DNA of 64,000 nt from Zygnema cylindricum (GCA_037447655.1 JBBHKE010000165.1:82001-146000), one strand, 5' to 3'; shown: positions 44,225 through 56,400, counted from the stretch's first letter. Notes: generated from the sequence alone by a model not told the origin. Program-made: numbers and translations.

Positions 44225-44560
44225 GGAAAGGTACAGTACTGTACCCTGTTATCTCTTCCTGATTGGCGTATATCAACGGCCAATCCATCGCGTTTGAAAC
44301 CGGACGGTCAACGAAAAAGGTACCGTGGAGTCGCTTCCTGATTGGTGTAACAAGGGTTTTGAATGTTACGGCTTAAATTTTCAATTCCATCCGTGGCATC
44401 GATTCCTGATTGGAGTATGTAAACGGCCACAAATAATAGTCGTTTGGTCGCGTTCGTCAACGAACGGCCAACCAGAACGGTACCTTGGCGTCGCTTCATG
44501 ATTGGTGTATGTCAACGGCCAATCAACGCGTTCGTCAGCGGACCGCCAGCGGGAAAAGTA
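44225..44560 (-). promoter_or_regulatory. Tandem CCAAT-box repeat upstream of the RHD3-like gene
   Basis: About four diverged units of 80-95 bases, each with CTTCCTGATTGG.GTAT and usually TCAACGGCCAATC, lie 170-500 bases upstream of the ATG at 44057. Each unit so presents CCAAT boxes on opposite strands (GATTGG and CCAAT), plus GGTACCGTGG/GGTACCTTGG. CCAAT is the binding core of NF-Y factors. A regulatory role is inferred from position only. Confidence 0.5.
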
Positions 44561-44565
44561 CATAA

Positions 44566-44770
44566 AGGTATGTCCCCATGTATTAAAGTGTCTATTTTTT
44601 TCCTGTCGTTTTAGACCAAAACGTAGTTTCGTACAAAAAAAACTTTAGTCGTACAAAAAAAATATAGTGAAAAGTACAGCAAACGTCAAGTCAATACTTT
44701 GAATGTACTTTATGTTTGTCTTCATGTGAACGCATTTTAGCGTTTTACTTTTTTTCGACCCCCGGGCAAG
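44566..44770 (+). repeat. Left end of a GGGTATGTCCCC element
   Basis: AGGTATGTCCCCATGTATTAAAGTG, then a T run and CCTGTCGTTTTA, matches the left end of the arm at 50601. Later TTTTTTTCGACCC also corresponds. The right end is not recognised. Confidence 0.5.
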
Positions 44771-44830
44771 AGAATACAGCCCGTCAGAAAACTTCATCAG
44801 AAATCGCTTCGTGAGTGTATTTCAGGGAAA

Positions 44831-45035
44831 GTACACCGCGCATCGTTATTAGCGTTATGAACTCTATATCGGCGCCCCAAAATTTTGACATTATTACCTT
44901 AAATAGAATAAACTACACTATTTAAGGACGTGGACCATAACTTGCCACGTCTCCTGGCACTAAATTAGAATTAATGACGCTAATTTTTTCTTTACACTAA
45001 TAATTTCTCAACGCTAATAACGATTCGCGGTGTAC
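44831..45035. mobile_element. MITE of the GTACACCG family, 205 bp
   Basis: Left GTACACCGCGCATCGTTATTAGCG, right CGCTAATAACGATTCGCGGTGTAC, complementary over about 24 bases. Non-coding, AT-rich interior. Confidence 0.85.
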
Positions 45036-47445
45036 CACCCAAACAATGAATGAAAAACGGTCCACGCACGCGCCACACAAGTGTGAAAAATTTAGGACGA
45101 GGGAGAGCACTCGCCATTTTTTTCACTGCCCGTCACGTGCATGTACGAAAATGACGAGCATGTACGGAAAACAATCTGCAGGGTCTCGTACCTCCACTTT
45201 CATTCATGGGTCCTTTCCAGAATCTTGCGCCGTCGTCGCCTCTCCCCTATCCCTTTTACACTATCGCTTTTATCTCACGCTTTTTAGAATAAGGCATGAC
45301 AATACTGGTGTATTTGAAAAATATTTATTTAGACTCCGGTTATGTATATTTTTATGCCAAGTCAAGTGAGAAAAGTAAAAAAAAGAGATCGGATAGCCAT
45401 GGCTGAAAGTTCTTGAATTTGTGACGTCGACGTTGTCATAAGTGAGCATGGCATCACAATGCCATAAAACCCTAAACGACTACAATGTCACAAACTACAA
45501 AAACCTAGACGTCTATAACTGTCGCTAAATTTGTTGGCGTCGCTAATTGTTGAAAGTTTCGTAGTCGTCTTCATCAATCACAAAGTTGTACCTACGTCTA
45601 CAACCGTCACATGTAAAAGCTCCGATTTCATTTTCGCTGAAGCTCTGTAAAGTATTAAGGAGAATCTTGCTACAGTCCAAAATATTATTAGCGTGGGGTT
45701 TATATGAGTGCTATTAATTCCAGTTCAATTTCGAATGACGTGGCTGGTTAGATTTTTTTTTTTCAAATAGAGATTAAGAGATAAACAATTTTCATTTTTA
45801 ACGCTAGTTTGTCGTCTGACGACAAAAAAAACTTTAGTAAAATTAACTCTAGTAGCGACTCGAGATGTACTTGCTTTGTACCTGACAATTGACTTTGTGG
45901 CAAGCCTTCTAATAGGTAAGGTTTGAATGTAGAGTATGATGATTTGCAATTCAAGTAGCACAAGTCCATTGATCTTAATGACTTTGTTGACGATTGTCCT
46001 CCATGCACTGATTTTTATAATTTAACCATTATGCTTCACTGTAAAGACCCTTGTTAAAGTTATCATTATCACTGGTGAATTGCAGTCCGTTTAAAATGTA
46101 GCATGGAAAAACGTTTGTTGACAGAGTTCCGAGTGGAATGCTGATTGTGCTCCACTCCAATTGCAAAAAAATAGTACTAAATACAAAACAAAAAGTTCGA
46201 ATGTTGTGCAGTTTTGATGTGCATGAACCCACTATGGGATGTCTTTTGTGCTTCAGAAATGGCAGGGTAGATTCCCGCTCATTTTTTTCATCTTCATCAT
46301 TATCAACATTCTACTTTTTGTGCGTGATTTTGTTCTTTTGCTTTTTGTTATTTTCCGTGCCCTTTGTTAGTCTGCCCTTTTTCTGTGTTAGTTTCTTCCG
46401 AGTGTTTTTCATTTTAGATTGTTTACTCCCGTGTTTGTCTTTAGTTCCATGTACTCAGATGTCGCCTTTCTTAATAAAGTCCAGTTCTGGTTTTCCACTT
46501 GAATGGAGACGAATCTATTCAACAAAGGCTAAAATTTGGCAATGGCTGGTAGGAATCTTTGATTTCTTCATTGCTATTTTCTCCAACAAAATTGAAAGTT
46601 TGGATCTGGAGGATCGTGGAACATTTGAATTTCAATCTGTCAGATAAAACTGAAAGCGAAAGCGAGAACCGAAAACCGAAAACTGAAAAGTGAAAGGTGA
46701 AACCGAAATTGTAACCGAACCGAAAAGTGAAACCGAAAACCAGAACCGATGGAGCCCGAGCAAAATCAACAACGCAATCTGAACACAATCTGAGCACATA
46801 TGTTCAATCTTGTTCTTTATTGCAGATGTGTACTCAAACCTTGTAACAACTGTTGATTAATGACTTTTCTAAGTCCATATCGGCATCCACATCCTTTTTG
46901 TCCTTCCTCCTGTCCATCAAGACACGTGTAAATGGCACTCCGCATGTGTAAACTGACATTTAGAGCGGTCCAACAGTCTGGTTATCACTGAATTTTAAAT
47001 GTGCAAGGTCTCTGGCAGAGTACCATATCACAAAACTGTTCCAACCATAGATGTTGCTGTGGAAAATTATGATGGTTTCATTGTTTATAGAGAAAAATTA
47101 AACCGGAAAGAAAAAATCAATTTGGTGCAATTGACATTCTCGTAACTTCTTTCAAACTTACAATATTTACGCATTGCAGTAAAACAGACAATTGGAAGCC
47201 AAAGTCAGTTTTACTTTCATCAAGTGTTTTTGTGCTCTACACTATATTCCCTCCTATACCTCATTCCAGTGAGTCTTGCACCACAGTGAGGTACTGTTTC
47301 TAGACCTAACGAGCCCTTTAAAGCGTTAAGGGATGTGCTCATTCCGCTCGAGAATACTTACTTCTGTGACTATGTTATATCGCCTGAGCATTTTTTACCA
47401 TCGAGTCAATTACAATAGTTGCAGTCCTTATCTTGAGCTTCTAAA
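45036..47445. other. Intergenic DNA
   Basis: Contains a repeat shared with 3375-3490 (about 45100-45220), a LINE tail (46310-46480), and a run of AACCGAAA-like units at 46650-46755. The open frame 46138-46647 spans the LINE tail and is not a gene. No coding exon is supported. Confidence 0.45.
46310..46480 (+). mobile_element. Truncated LINE 3' tail
   Basis: TTCTTTTGCTTTTTGTTATTTTCC and the end CTCAGATGTCGCCTTTCTTAATAAAGT match the tail of the LINE at 8383-8600 (reverse strand) and of the copy at 54290. The hairpin (GATGG..CCATC) is lost in this copy. Confidence 0.55.
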
Positions 47446-47737
47446 TTTAGAAGGTTAGAGATGCTGGTCAGGCGGTCTTCCTTAAGTGGACCAATAGGAA
47501 AGGATCAGCAATCACTGGCTTTCTGCCAGTATATTGTTGAATTTGTGCTTTTATTTCTGTTTTGAACATGCACTTTCCTGTCTCATAAACCTTTAGAAGG
47601 TTAGAGATGTTGGTCAGGCGGTCTTCCTTAAGTGGACCAATAGGAAAGGATCAGCAATCACTGGCTTTCTGCCAGTATATTGTTGAATTTGTGCTTTTAT
47701 TTCTGTTTTGAACATGCACTTTCCTGTCTCATAAAAC
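47446..47737 (-). repeat. 146-bp tandem duplication of a terminal exon end
   Basis: TTTAGAAGGTTAGAGATG begins both copies (47446 and 47592). The copies are almost identical over 140 bases. Copy 2 covers the last 41 or so codons and stop of candidate exon b; copy 1 lies downstream of that stop and repeats the same codons, so it is an untranslated duplicate. Confidence 0.9.
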
Positions 47738-48215
47738 CATTCTGGCTCTCTAGTGGAAAACATATTTCTAAGATAAAGATCCACAAAGTCCATTCTTAAC
47801 CCACAAAAGCATATTGCCGTGTCAAGGGGAGACAGACCTAACATGAATCGCTAATGTCCCTTTCCCACCTTCTCTATAATTGTTTTGGTTCTTCTTACTT
47901 TGTTGCGATTATTTCCCACTTCCTTCTCTATGGTTTTCTTTCTATTCTCCTTACATGCTGTGATTTTCATGCCGGCTTTACCTTACTGTTGTGACGGATA
48001 AAAATCTCTCCACCCACATGCTTGAATTGCTATAATGGATCGTCACTACTGGATAATGCGACCAATTGCAGATTTCCTTAGTCATTAAAAGCATTGTTGA
48101 TGCATGAAGAATTTCACTACAATGGTTCTCACATAGGAAAATTTGACTCCCAAAAGAAAGAACATCGGCAAACACAAGATCAATGGCTGGAATCACTATT
48201 TGTAATAACTCGTGA
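47614..48215 (-). CDS. Two candidate exons of an unrecognised protein
   Basis: Exon a is 48215-47987 (acceptor TTGTTCAG, donor GTAAGG). Exon b is 47850-47614 (acceptor ATTAG, TGA stop). They join in phase 0 and give about 155 residues, including HELLQIVIPAIDLVFADVL, SPLDTAICFCGLRMDFVDLY and GRKPVIADPFLLVHLRKTA. I recognise no domain. Exon a starts with one base of a split codon, so coding sequence upstream is needed. The F-box frame ends 270 bases upstream, and a non-standard GTTCTC donor near its stop would fit the phase, but this is speculative. Otherwise the exons belong to a gene whose 5' part is missing. Confidence 0.4.
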
Positions 48216-48482
48216 CTGAACAAAATTGTTTCCAGAAGACAATAAAATCTGTTACTTCAAGAAGGTCGAGAATTGGATACATAGCATCCGATTTTAAAAC
48301 ACTACATTTCTTCAAAAATATTGCGCTCAAATCAAAGTTATTTTGCTTATATTTACATTGGTAAACTAGTTTCCATTAAAGTGTAGGAAACAACCCTAGT
48401 TAAACCACATATCTAAGAAACTTAATTGCGATGAACAAAGAAAATCTCATTACAAGGAACAATTAAGCTAACAAATTTGGTG

Positions 48483-49754
48483 TCAAGAGAACCTAAACTC
48501 AACTTTTGGATACAAAGGTTGCAAACTTGACATGGCAACCAACAAGTCGCAAGAGTCAACAGATGAGTGAAGTTTCACTTTAACTTTATTGACTGTAGGA
48601 CACAGCTTGAGCCATGACTCTATTTCAGATACCAAAGACCTGTTAGTGGATAACGCCTCAGTTGAGAACTCCAAAAAATCTTCAGTTGAAAACTCCGAAA
48701 AATCCTCGGTTGGTAACTCCAAAAAATGGATTTCTCCCATAAGTGGAAAGGAAGGCATTGAATAAGGTGGAGGCACATTGCCCCGTACCACCAAAGTTTC
48801 AAGACACGCATGATTACTCCACACTATTTTCCTAATAAATTCTGAACTCCTATGTATCCCAAGGTCTAGGCTTCTTAGCTTGGTTGGTACAAAGCTTTCT
48901 TCATCCATAGAAACCCTAACATTTTTGAGCGAATGGGAGGGGCGGACACAAAGAGAATGCAAGTTGTTTGCTTCTTGGAGAAGAATATGGGCGTTAGACT
49001 CACATATGATAGATAGCTTGTGGACATTGGGAACTTGAATCGCAAACTCAACCGCTTTCAAATAAATTGTAAGTGAGGTGCTTCCCTTTGAAAGGACTAC
49101 AGGGATAGGAGGGATAGGAGGACGAGATCTAGTAGGAGTTTGTTGAAGTTTACTTTTATACGTCAAGAACTCAAGACTTGGGAAAAGGTTTAGCAACTTT
49201 GTTAAAAAATCAACATCTTCAAATTTTGGATCAACTAAGGAGAAATTTCTCACCGTCCCAAGGTAGGAGCTTCTTTCTATTGAACCACTTGATGGGAATT
49301 CGCAACATAGTAGTGAGAGTGACACGAGAGCTCGCATTTTCCCAAGAGCGTTAAATTGAACGGAACCGAAACTGAAACCATATGCGGTGAAGGACTTCAG
49401 AGTGGATCCTATCACCGTCGACCAGAAAAGAAGAATTGCCGAAGAAAGGAATCGAACCGGCGTTCTTTGATCCACTACTTCAAGTTTTTGGACCGCGGGA
49501 GTGGCGCAAATAGCACGAGACATTAAGAATTCCCAATCATCACCTTCATAATTTGCAAGCTCTGGATCGTACATATTCAAGTATTGTACACCCTGGACCG
49601 CTTTCCGAAATTTTCTTGAAACAGAAGAAAAGAAGACGAGACTTCGAAGGTGTGCACAGTCAGATTTGCGCCCAAGGTGTGACGCGCGACAGAGTATGCC
49701 GGACAGAATGTCAACGGGAAGATCCGTCAACCTCGAGACAGAAACGGAAGCCAT
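48483..49754 (-). CDS. F-box protein with leucine-rich-repeat-like region
   Basis: Single-exon frame of 423 residues from ATG at 49754. Residues 8-55 (RLTDLPVDILSGILCRA...FFSSVSRKFRKAV) form an F-box, which binds the SKP1 subunit of SCF ubiquitin ligases. The rest has irregular leucine-rich segments (LRSLDLGIH, LSIICESNAHILL, NLHSLCVRPSHSLKNV, CLETLVVRGN) as in plant F-box/LRR or FBD-type proteins, so substrate choice is the likely role; the substrate is unknown. Residues about 346-372 hold three tandem copies of a TEDFSEFS-like octapeptide, encoded by a 24-bp repeat (48655-48720). A LINE tail sits about 95 bases upstream of the start codon, within the promoter. Confidence 0.75.
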   Translation of the reverse strand: MASVSVSRLTDLPVDILSGILCRASHLGRKSDCAHLRSLVFFSSVSRKFRKAVQGVQYLNMYDPELANYEGDDWEFLMSRAICATPAVQKLEVVDQRTPVRFLSSAILLFWSTVIGSTLKSFTAYGFSFGSVQFNALGKMRALVSLSLLCCEFPSSGSIERSSYLGTVRNFSLVDPKFEDVDFLTKLLNLFPSLEFLTYKSKLQQTPTRSRPPIPPIPVVLSKGSTSLTIYLKAVEFAIQVPNVHKLSIICESNAHILLQEANNLHSLCVRPSHSLKNVRVSMDEESFVPTKLRSLDLGIHRSSEFIRKIVWSNHACLETLVVRGNVPPPYSMPSFPLMGEIHFLELPTEDFSEFSTEDFLEFSTEALSTNRSLVSEIESWLKLCPTVNKVKVKLHSSVDSCDLLVAMSSLQPLYPKVEFRFS

Positions 49755-49849
49755 AGCTGCGAGACCTTCTGTTCACATGTCTTCACATGTTTTCTTTACC
49801 TTAGTTTCCTTTGGCTGTTTTTTAACATTAAGCGCTTATTTCCCTTTTT

Positions 49850-49900
49850 TGAATCCCTTTGTACCTTGATGGTTTTTTCCATCGCACTTTTTGAAATAAT
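49850..49900 (+). mobile_element. Truncated LINE 3' tail upstream of the F-box gene
   Basis: AATCCCTTTGTACCTTGATGG, T6, CCATCGCACTTTTTGAAATAA. The hairpin GATGG/CCATC is intact. Confidence 0.75.
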
Positions 49901-50309
49901 TTTTTTTATTCTGTTCAACTCCACCATATGTAGAAGAAGATTGTCCGAGTATTGATAAATTTTCAAATTGTATCAACTAGAGAAGCTTCCTTTTAAGGAC
50001 ACTCGGACGTCGTCACTAATTCTTGTGATACTCCATTTTACAGACCTCCAATCGGCGAGTCCCTTGTTGGCTTAGGGCGGCGCTATTTCACGCTTTTGAA
50101 TTTTTATCGATGTTTTGAACTAAAAGCTGCGCGGGCTTTGCGGCGACATGCAGCATTGGATCGCAAGGCACGTGTCGCGCATGCAGAATACTTCGATAGT
50201 TCGATTTTATCCCATGTTGGCGAACGCGCATTCGGTTCAGTAAACAGTTTCAACTAAAATTTTGGGACTGGCTGCCGTCTCCGGACACAAAAAGATTTGT
50301 TGTGAACAC

Positions 50310-52086
50310 TACACACTGTATCGTTATTAGTGTTGAAAAGTTTTTCGTCACTTAAAACATCTTATCTCCGTACACTTTTGTCCAATTTTCAATTTCAGAC
50401 GGCCAATCGGAAGCTGAGAATCTCACCTTTCAATCGCAACCGTCAGATCCACAATCCGACATGTGTGTACGGAGAAAATATGTTTTAAGCGACGAAAAAA
50501 GCATTAACATTAAGGGTATGTCCCCATGTACTTGTAACTTAGCGATCTTATTTGGAATTTTAGCGCGGATCCGCCGGACCTGGTTTTCAAGTGTCCCTAT
50601 GGGTATGTCCCCATGTGCATAAGTAAGGGTTTTTTTCTGTCGTTTTCCTGTAAAACTTAGCCCCATACTGCCTAAGTTGCAACCGTACGAAGCAATCGCA
50701 AATTTGTAGAGTACAATTTGCGTCATCCTTGAACTTAGGATGTAGGAAAATTTGTCGTCTTGTGTTTTTCGACCCACGGCGTCGACAAAAAACGTCATCT
50801 TCAAACCTATCTTTAAAACACATCGGCGATGTGTTTTAAAACTAGGTATTTTCGATAAACAAATAGGAAGTTATGTTCGCACGTGCCGTAATTTTCGAAA
50901 ATTTTCATACGATTTCAAAGGACAAGAAAAAGTACGAAAATTCGCTATGTTTTGTCCGTTTGCGTTCAATACGACGAAGAGAAGTACACAATTTGTTTGG
51001 TTTTGTCCGTTTTCGTCCAGTTCGGATATTTTTTTGCAGGGGTCTCGAAATTCCGATGCCATTTCACGTCGACCGGACGGGCGACGCAAAGGCAAAGTGC
51101 ATCTTCTTCAACCGTGAAACGGCACAAACTGGAAGGCGGTACGTCTACAATGTCACGGTAAGACATGCGACGTCACAAGCAGTTCCAAAAAATAACGTGC
51201 GACCACAGATTGTAGACATTGACAACCGTCACAGGTATTGTCGACGTATACAATCGTCACAAGCGTAAGTTACGATTTCGTCCTTACACACATAAGGACA
51301 CTTGAAAACCGGGTCCAGCGAATCCGCGGTAAAATACAAAGTAAGTTCGCTAAGTCACAAGTACGTGGGGACATACCCTATGTATGTCAGGACGAAATAG
51401 TAACTTACGCTTGTGACGATCGTATACGTCGACAATGCCTGTGACGGCTGTCAGCGTCTACAATCTGTGGTCGCACGTGATTTTTTGGAATTGCTTGTGA
51501 CGTCGCATGTCTTACCGTGACATCGTAAACGTACGGCCTTCCAGCCTGTGCCGTTTCACGGTTGAAGACGAGGCGCTTTGCTTTTGCGTCTCCTATCCGG
51601 TCGACGTGAAATGGCATCGGAATTTGAAGACCCCTGAAAAAAAGAAATCCGTACTGGACGAAAACGGACAAAACCAAACAAATTGTGTAGTTTTCTTCGT
51701 CGTATTCGAACGGAAACGGACAAAACATAGCGAATTCTGTACTTTTCTTTGTCCTTGGAAATCGTATGAAAATTTTCGAAAATTACGGCACGTGCGAATA
51801 TATGCTCCTATTTGTTTATCGAAAATACCTAATTTTAAAACACATCGCGCATGTGTTTTAAACGTAAGGTTGAAGATGACGTTTTTTGTCGGAAGTGGGT
51901 CGAAAAACACAAGACGACAAATTTTCATACATCCTAAATTCGAGGATGACGAAAATTGTGCGTTACAAATTTGCGATTCCTTCGTACGGCTCGACTTAGG
52001 CAGTACGACGCTAAGTTTTATAGGGAAACGACAGAAGAAAACCCTTATGCACATGGGGACATACCCTAATAGCGATTCACGTTACA
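50310..52086. mobile_element. MITE split by a nested insertion
   Basis: The left part (50310-50513) starts TACACACTGTATCGTTATTAGTG and shares its interior with 18533-18748 (GAGAAAATATGTTTTAAG, AGCTGAGAATCTCACCTTTC). It stops at AACATTAA. The missing right end, TAATAGCGATTCACG, is found at 52067 after the nested element, so one MITE is split by the insertion at 50514-52066. Confidence 0.75.
50514..52066. mobile_element. Interlocked palindromic element with GGGTATGTCCCC ends
   Basis: Ends are GGGTATGTCCCCATGT and ACATGGGGACATACCC, flanked on both sides by TAA (50511-50513, 52067-52069), a 3-bp target duplication as seen with PIF/Harbinger-type elements. Internal order is P (50514-50600), Q (50601-51291), inverted P (51292-51378), inverted Q (51379-52066). 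Q and its inverse pair over about 690 bases with few mismatches. No transposase was recognised; the 229- and 153-codon frames inside are mirror frames of the two arms. Confidence 0.75.
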
Positions 52087-52638
52087 GAACACAGATCCAC
52101 CGAGACACGCGAGAAGTACAACTTGCGACAAACAGAGACAACTGTTGCTACAAGGTTGTACTATATTTTAAAATACTACCGTATTCTGTACTTTAACGTC
52201 GTATTTAATTTTCAGTTCTGAAAGCGCGAGATAGGATCGTATCTTACGACGTTCATGACAAACCTACCAAAGTGTACCACAAAAGGAACAGCGACCAAAA
52301 AAGAATTTTGACTCTGTAGAGCGTGAAAAGGATACGAAAATTGTTTCTGTTACGTACGGTATCCTTTTGTCAGACCTTGCATGTAACTTACCATTAAAAA
52401 ATTGTTTTCAAAATTTTCATGTGTACTGTCCGATGGTTATAGACATTCCCGATTTGTTTTCATTCTGATTATTATTACCCGGTCATTTCGCAATTCTAAA
52501 AAAAAAAAAAATAGAAATTATCTTATTTTAATTCATGTTACCTCTTGTTACACTGCGGTTCCATCAAAGTTGACCTTATGATTCTCAATGTCGCGGCACT
52601 GGTGACCATGAAAAGAGGTGGAAGTCGGTCTCTGTCGT

Positions 52639-52690
52639 GTACACCGTTTATCGCTATTAGTGTTAAACACTAATAACGATTCTTGGTGTA
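52639..52690. mobile_element. Minimal 52-bp MITE of the GTACACCG family
   Basis: GTACACCGTTTATCGCTATTAG runs directly into TGTTAAACACTAATAACGATTCTTGGTGTA: two terminal repeats with almost no interior. The whole forms a near-complete palindrome. Confidence 0.8.
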
Positions 52691-53451
52691 GCATATAAAA
52701 TGAAACTACGATACGCGGTACACCCTTGTGATGCTATACAATCCTATGGTATATCTAAAAATGTTGTAAACACATAATAAAATATGCAACTGAAGTGTAG
52801 ATCATGTAAATTTATAAATGTATTTCAAGCGTAGATACAAATTTTCTATCATAGTTTAACTGTTACAAGTTACATAAGTATCTATTATTGTTGTGCTCCG
52901 GCATTTATAACTTTAAAGGGTTTAGTGTTTCAGAGTTTTTGACAAAATTTTACATATAACTTGAATGGATTCCATGTCTAAAAGTCCGATGTTGTTATTC
53001 ATCGCGCACTTTTATGATATAGGTAATTATTGTTAAAATTATGTGCAAGACTTAAAAGGTAAAAAATAGTTCTTCTGTGAGGTCTTCATTAAAACTCTCC
53101 CAATAATAAATTAACTGACACTTTGGTCTATCATATTTACCCAACGAATAATAAAACGGTGAACAAAATGATCACCTCCATGGTTTAACATATTCACATT
53201 TCTCAAAGCACTTGACCGCCAATGTAATTGCCATCATAACGTTTGTCCTCCACAAGAAAAAATGAACAGTAGCCAATAGCAATTGACTATATAAATTACA
53301 CCAGCCGAGTAAAATATGCTGGATAAAAATTAATTACAATAAAAGAAGCTGTCTAGTCATACAAAAAGTGCATTCCGAGTACATAGACCTCAGGTTCAAC
53401 TTAAATGGCTTCTAATCCCGTTTTTAGTCCCTCCAACTTTTTACCCTTTCA
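52691..53451. other. Intergenic DNA downstream of the dehydrogenase gene
   Basis: AT-rich; no coding exon or repeat recognised. It would contain the polyadenylation region of the minus-strand gene. Confidence 0.4.
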
Positions 53452-56400
53452 TCAGTTTTCCAATCCCACCAATTTCGCACTCTCTTCCCACCACTCGTTT
53501 CCGAGAGAGGTATCAAAAGCCACGGGATTGGCCGGTCTGGGAGCACAATCGGCAAAATATCCTAAAAATAAACACACCCGAAACAATAAATAGTGTTGAC
53601 TGTGAGTGGCTTCATCTAAACAGATAAAAGCTCAGATGCTGGTAGTTTCAAAACCTCTAAAATCTAAAACATTCCTTCGCATTATCACTCGTAAATAGTG
53701 TTAATGCCAATGGTTTGATAGTCTCCATAAACAATATCCTTAAAAAAAAAAAACTCAGACAAAATTCCTTTCAGAATCAAATGTTTTACATTGAAAGCCA
53801 GGCAATAACTGTATGCTACTTAGAGTTGCCTATCGGGGACTCCCGAGTATTATTCATTTCGGGCGGCTGGATAGGCCCCTGATATTCAATGATATCGTCA
53901 AAAACGTACCGTATTGTGATACAGCGATATTATTGGGATGCAACTATATACGATATGCAACAATTTACGATATGCAACAATAGCAGAGAAAAGAAGTATA
54001 AACTAAAAGGAAATATGCAGAGTCGGAATCTACCTAAAATTGTAGAGTTTTTATATCACTTCCCAGTGTAGGGCATTCAGTTTGTTTTCTTACTTTATTC
54101 GTATTACATTATGGTTATTTTTACTATAATTATGATTATTATTTTACTTGCTTTTTATATATATATATATATATATATTTTAATAATTCGTTCCACTCTT
54201 TTAAGATTCGTATTTTCGTTGCTTTTGCCTTGCTTATCCTTTTTGTTTCTTCCCCGACATGTAGTTTTTCCGTTTTTGCCATGCTACTTCCTTTTGTTCC
54301 CATGGACTCAGATGGTTTACCATCGCGCTTTTTTAATAAAGTCAGCCATTTTTTTTTTTTTTAAGATATCAATGCACTTAATGTGTAGCGTTTGTTCAGC
54401 AGAGTTTAACAATTCAGAGTTTTAGAGTTCAGAACTCAGCTAAGAGTTCAAAGCAGTTCGAAAGGACGAAGTAGGTGTAAAGGAGGAAAACAATACTATA
54501 TGGACAAGGGAAGAGAGGAAGCTACGGGAAAATAGAAACTGGAGGGCAACGACAGGGCAAAGGGAGGACAAAGGGGCCATGGTAGGGGAAAGAAGAACGA
54601 GGACAAGGATGTCATGGAAGGAGCAGATATAAGGTGAGAAGAAGTAACGAGGGCAGGAGAACTAGAGAGGAGAGGAACGCTTATTTCCTAAGCACATAAA
54701 TCATGTACTTTCGTACTCGACGGCAAGGAGAATAGTAGTTATTGTACTTATTGTGTTTCGCGATGCAACACGCTTTGATGCGCAGTGCGCTACATCACAG
54801 AAAAATGAGGTTTTTCCTCAATACGCTATCATACAAATATATCGTGCGGATATCATACGGATATATCCTGCTCTCACACTAGGATACGCAACACTAGTGC
54901 GACTTATAGGGGGATATAAGAGCCCAGTAACTGGCATTACCGGCGCAGCAACCACAGTACTTGTGGATTTTGTATGACAATTAGGAATTTTCTGTATGAT
55001 TGTTGATTACTGGCCACCGTAATCACCGTAATCGGTTACTCGGCCGATCGGTAATCCGTCACTGGCTGGTTATTGGCCGGTATAATATTTATTTCGATGA
55101 GTAAAAATACATTTAAAAATGAAATAAGTATTTATGTCCTTGTAGGAAAAGGAGGTTGAAATGAAAACTTACCACCACTAGAAGTTCTCGTCGAGGGAGC
55201 CGTGGCAAGATATATAGCCGTAGAGGCTCCCTGAAAAAGAAACAAATTATAGAAATAAAAAAAAAATCATAAGTTTTTAAAAATTGTCCAGCTCAAATAA
55301 TACTTTAGTTTTATTTCTTTGAAATCTGTCCATGCAATATGTAACTGGAATCAGGACAATAGAAAAAAAGAAACATATCCACCAGCAGCGGCAAAACATC
55401 GAAATGTAAGTGGAGATTAGCATCTTGAGAGTCCAATGCAAGAAAAAGAAAACAAAAAAATATACTTTTTCAGGTGTATACACAACTCCTGCAGTTGACA
55501 TAGCCCATCCAAGAGTACCAACAAGTGAATTCATCAAAAAGTTCCCGTTCCTGCCCCACCCACAGCCCTGATTCAATTTGGCTGCCCTAGAAAAAAATAA
55601 AAAAGAGAGAGAGCGAGGGAGGGGAAGAGGAGAGAGGAGAGGAGAAGAGAGGAGAGGAGAGAGACGAGACGAGAGAGAGGGGAGGAGGTGAGAGGAGAGC
55701 AAAGAGAGGAGAGAGAGGAGAGGAGAGAGGGGAGAGGGGAGAGAGGGGAGAGAGGAGAGAGAGATAGAGAAGACAAGAGGAGAGGAGAGGAGGAAAGGGA
55801 AGGGAGGGGAGAGAGGCGAGGAGAGGAGAGGAGAGGGGAGGAGGGGAGAGGAGGGGAGGGAAGGGGAGAAGAGGGGAGAAAACATAACACATGAAGTAGT
55901 GTAGATTAAGAAAAAAAGAAATGGAAGACCAACTTTTCAGTGTAGTGACATAAAAAGTCCTATTTTACTGTCCATAATAGTGCTGAATACCGAAAGAAAT
56001 TGCAGTCTTTATATCACGATTTCGGTTTATCGTAATTTCAATGAGTTAAAAACTCGACATTATTGTTTTTGTCTATAAATGTAGAGATCGTGATAACTGC
56101 CAATCTGAGTGGCCGGATGTAAAAAAACATGAATGGAACGCAGAAAATATTACAACGACAAAAACCTGGGAAAATTTAACTTAATTGGCTCTGATTGGCC
56201 AATAGCGAATTTTCCAGCAACAAAAAAAATGGAAGAATATATAACTTAGATTGGACCTAATTGACAGTTCTCACATATCGGAAATTCTGAATGTGCATAG
56301 GCTTTGCCTAACCCATAAATCGTCTAAAGCCGAACAAAAAGTGAACTAAGAAGCTCATCTTGATTAAGAATTTCCTTGACAAGAGTTGCAATTTGAACGC

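Noticed and set aside
46138-46647. 169-codon plus-strand frame
   Set aside because: Its hydrophobic middle is the translation of the T-rich LINE 3' tail.
49440-49465. GGTTCGATTCC (complement) resembling a pol III B box
   Set aside because: It lies inside the F-box coding frame, and no A box or tRNA fold is present.
50871-52196. Open frames of 131, 153 and 229 codons in the palindromic element
   Set aside because: They are mirror frames of the two arms, with no recognisable transposase motif.
53405-53593. 62-codon plus-strand frame beginning MASNPVFS
   Set aside because: The opposite strand holds the last exon of the dehydrogenase gene, which joins in phase; this frame is its shadow.
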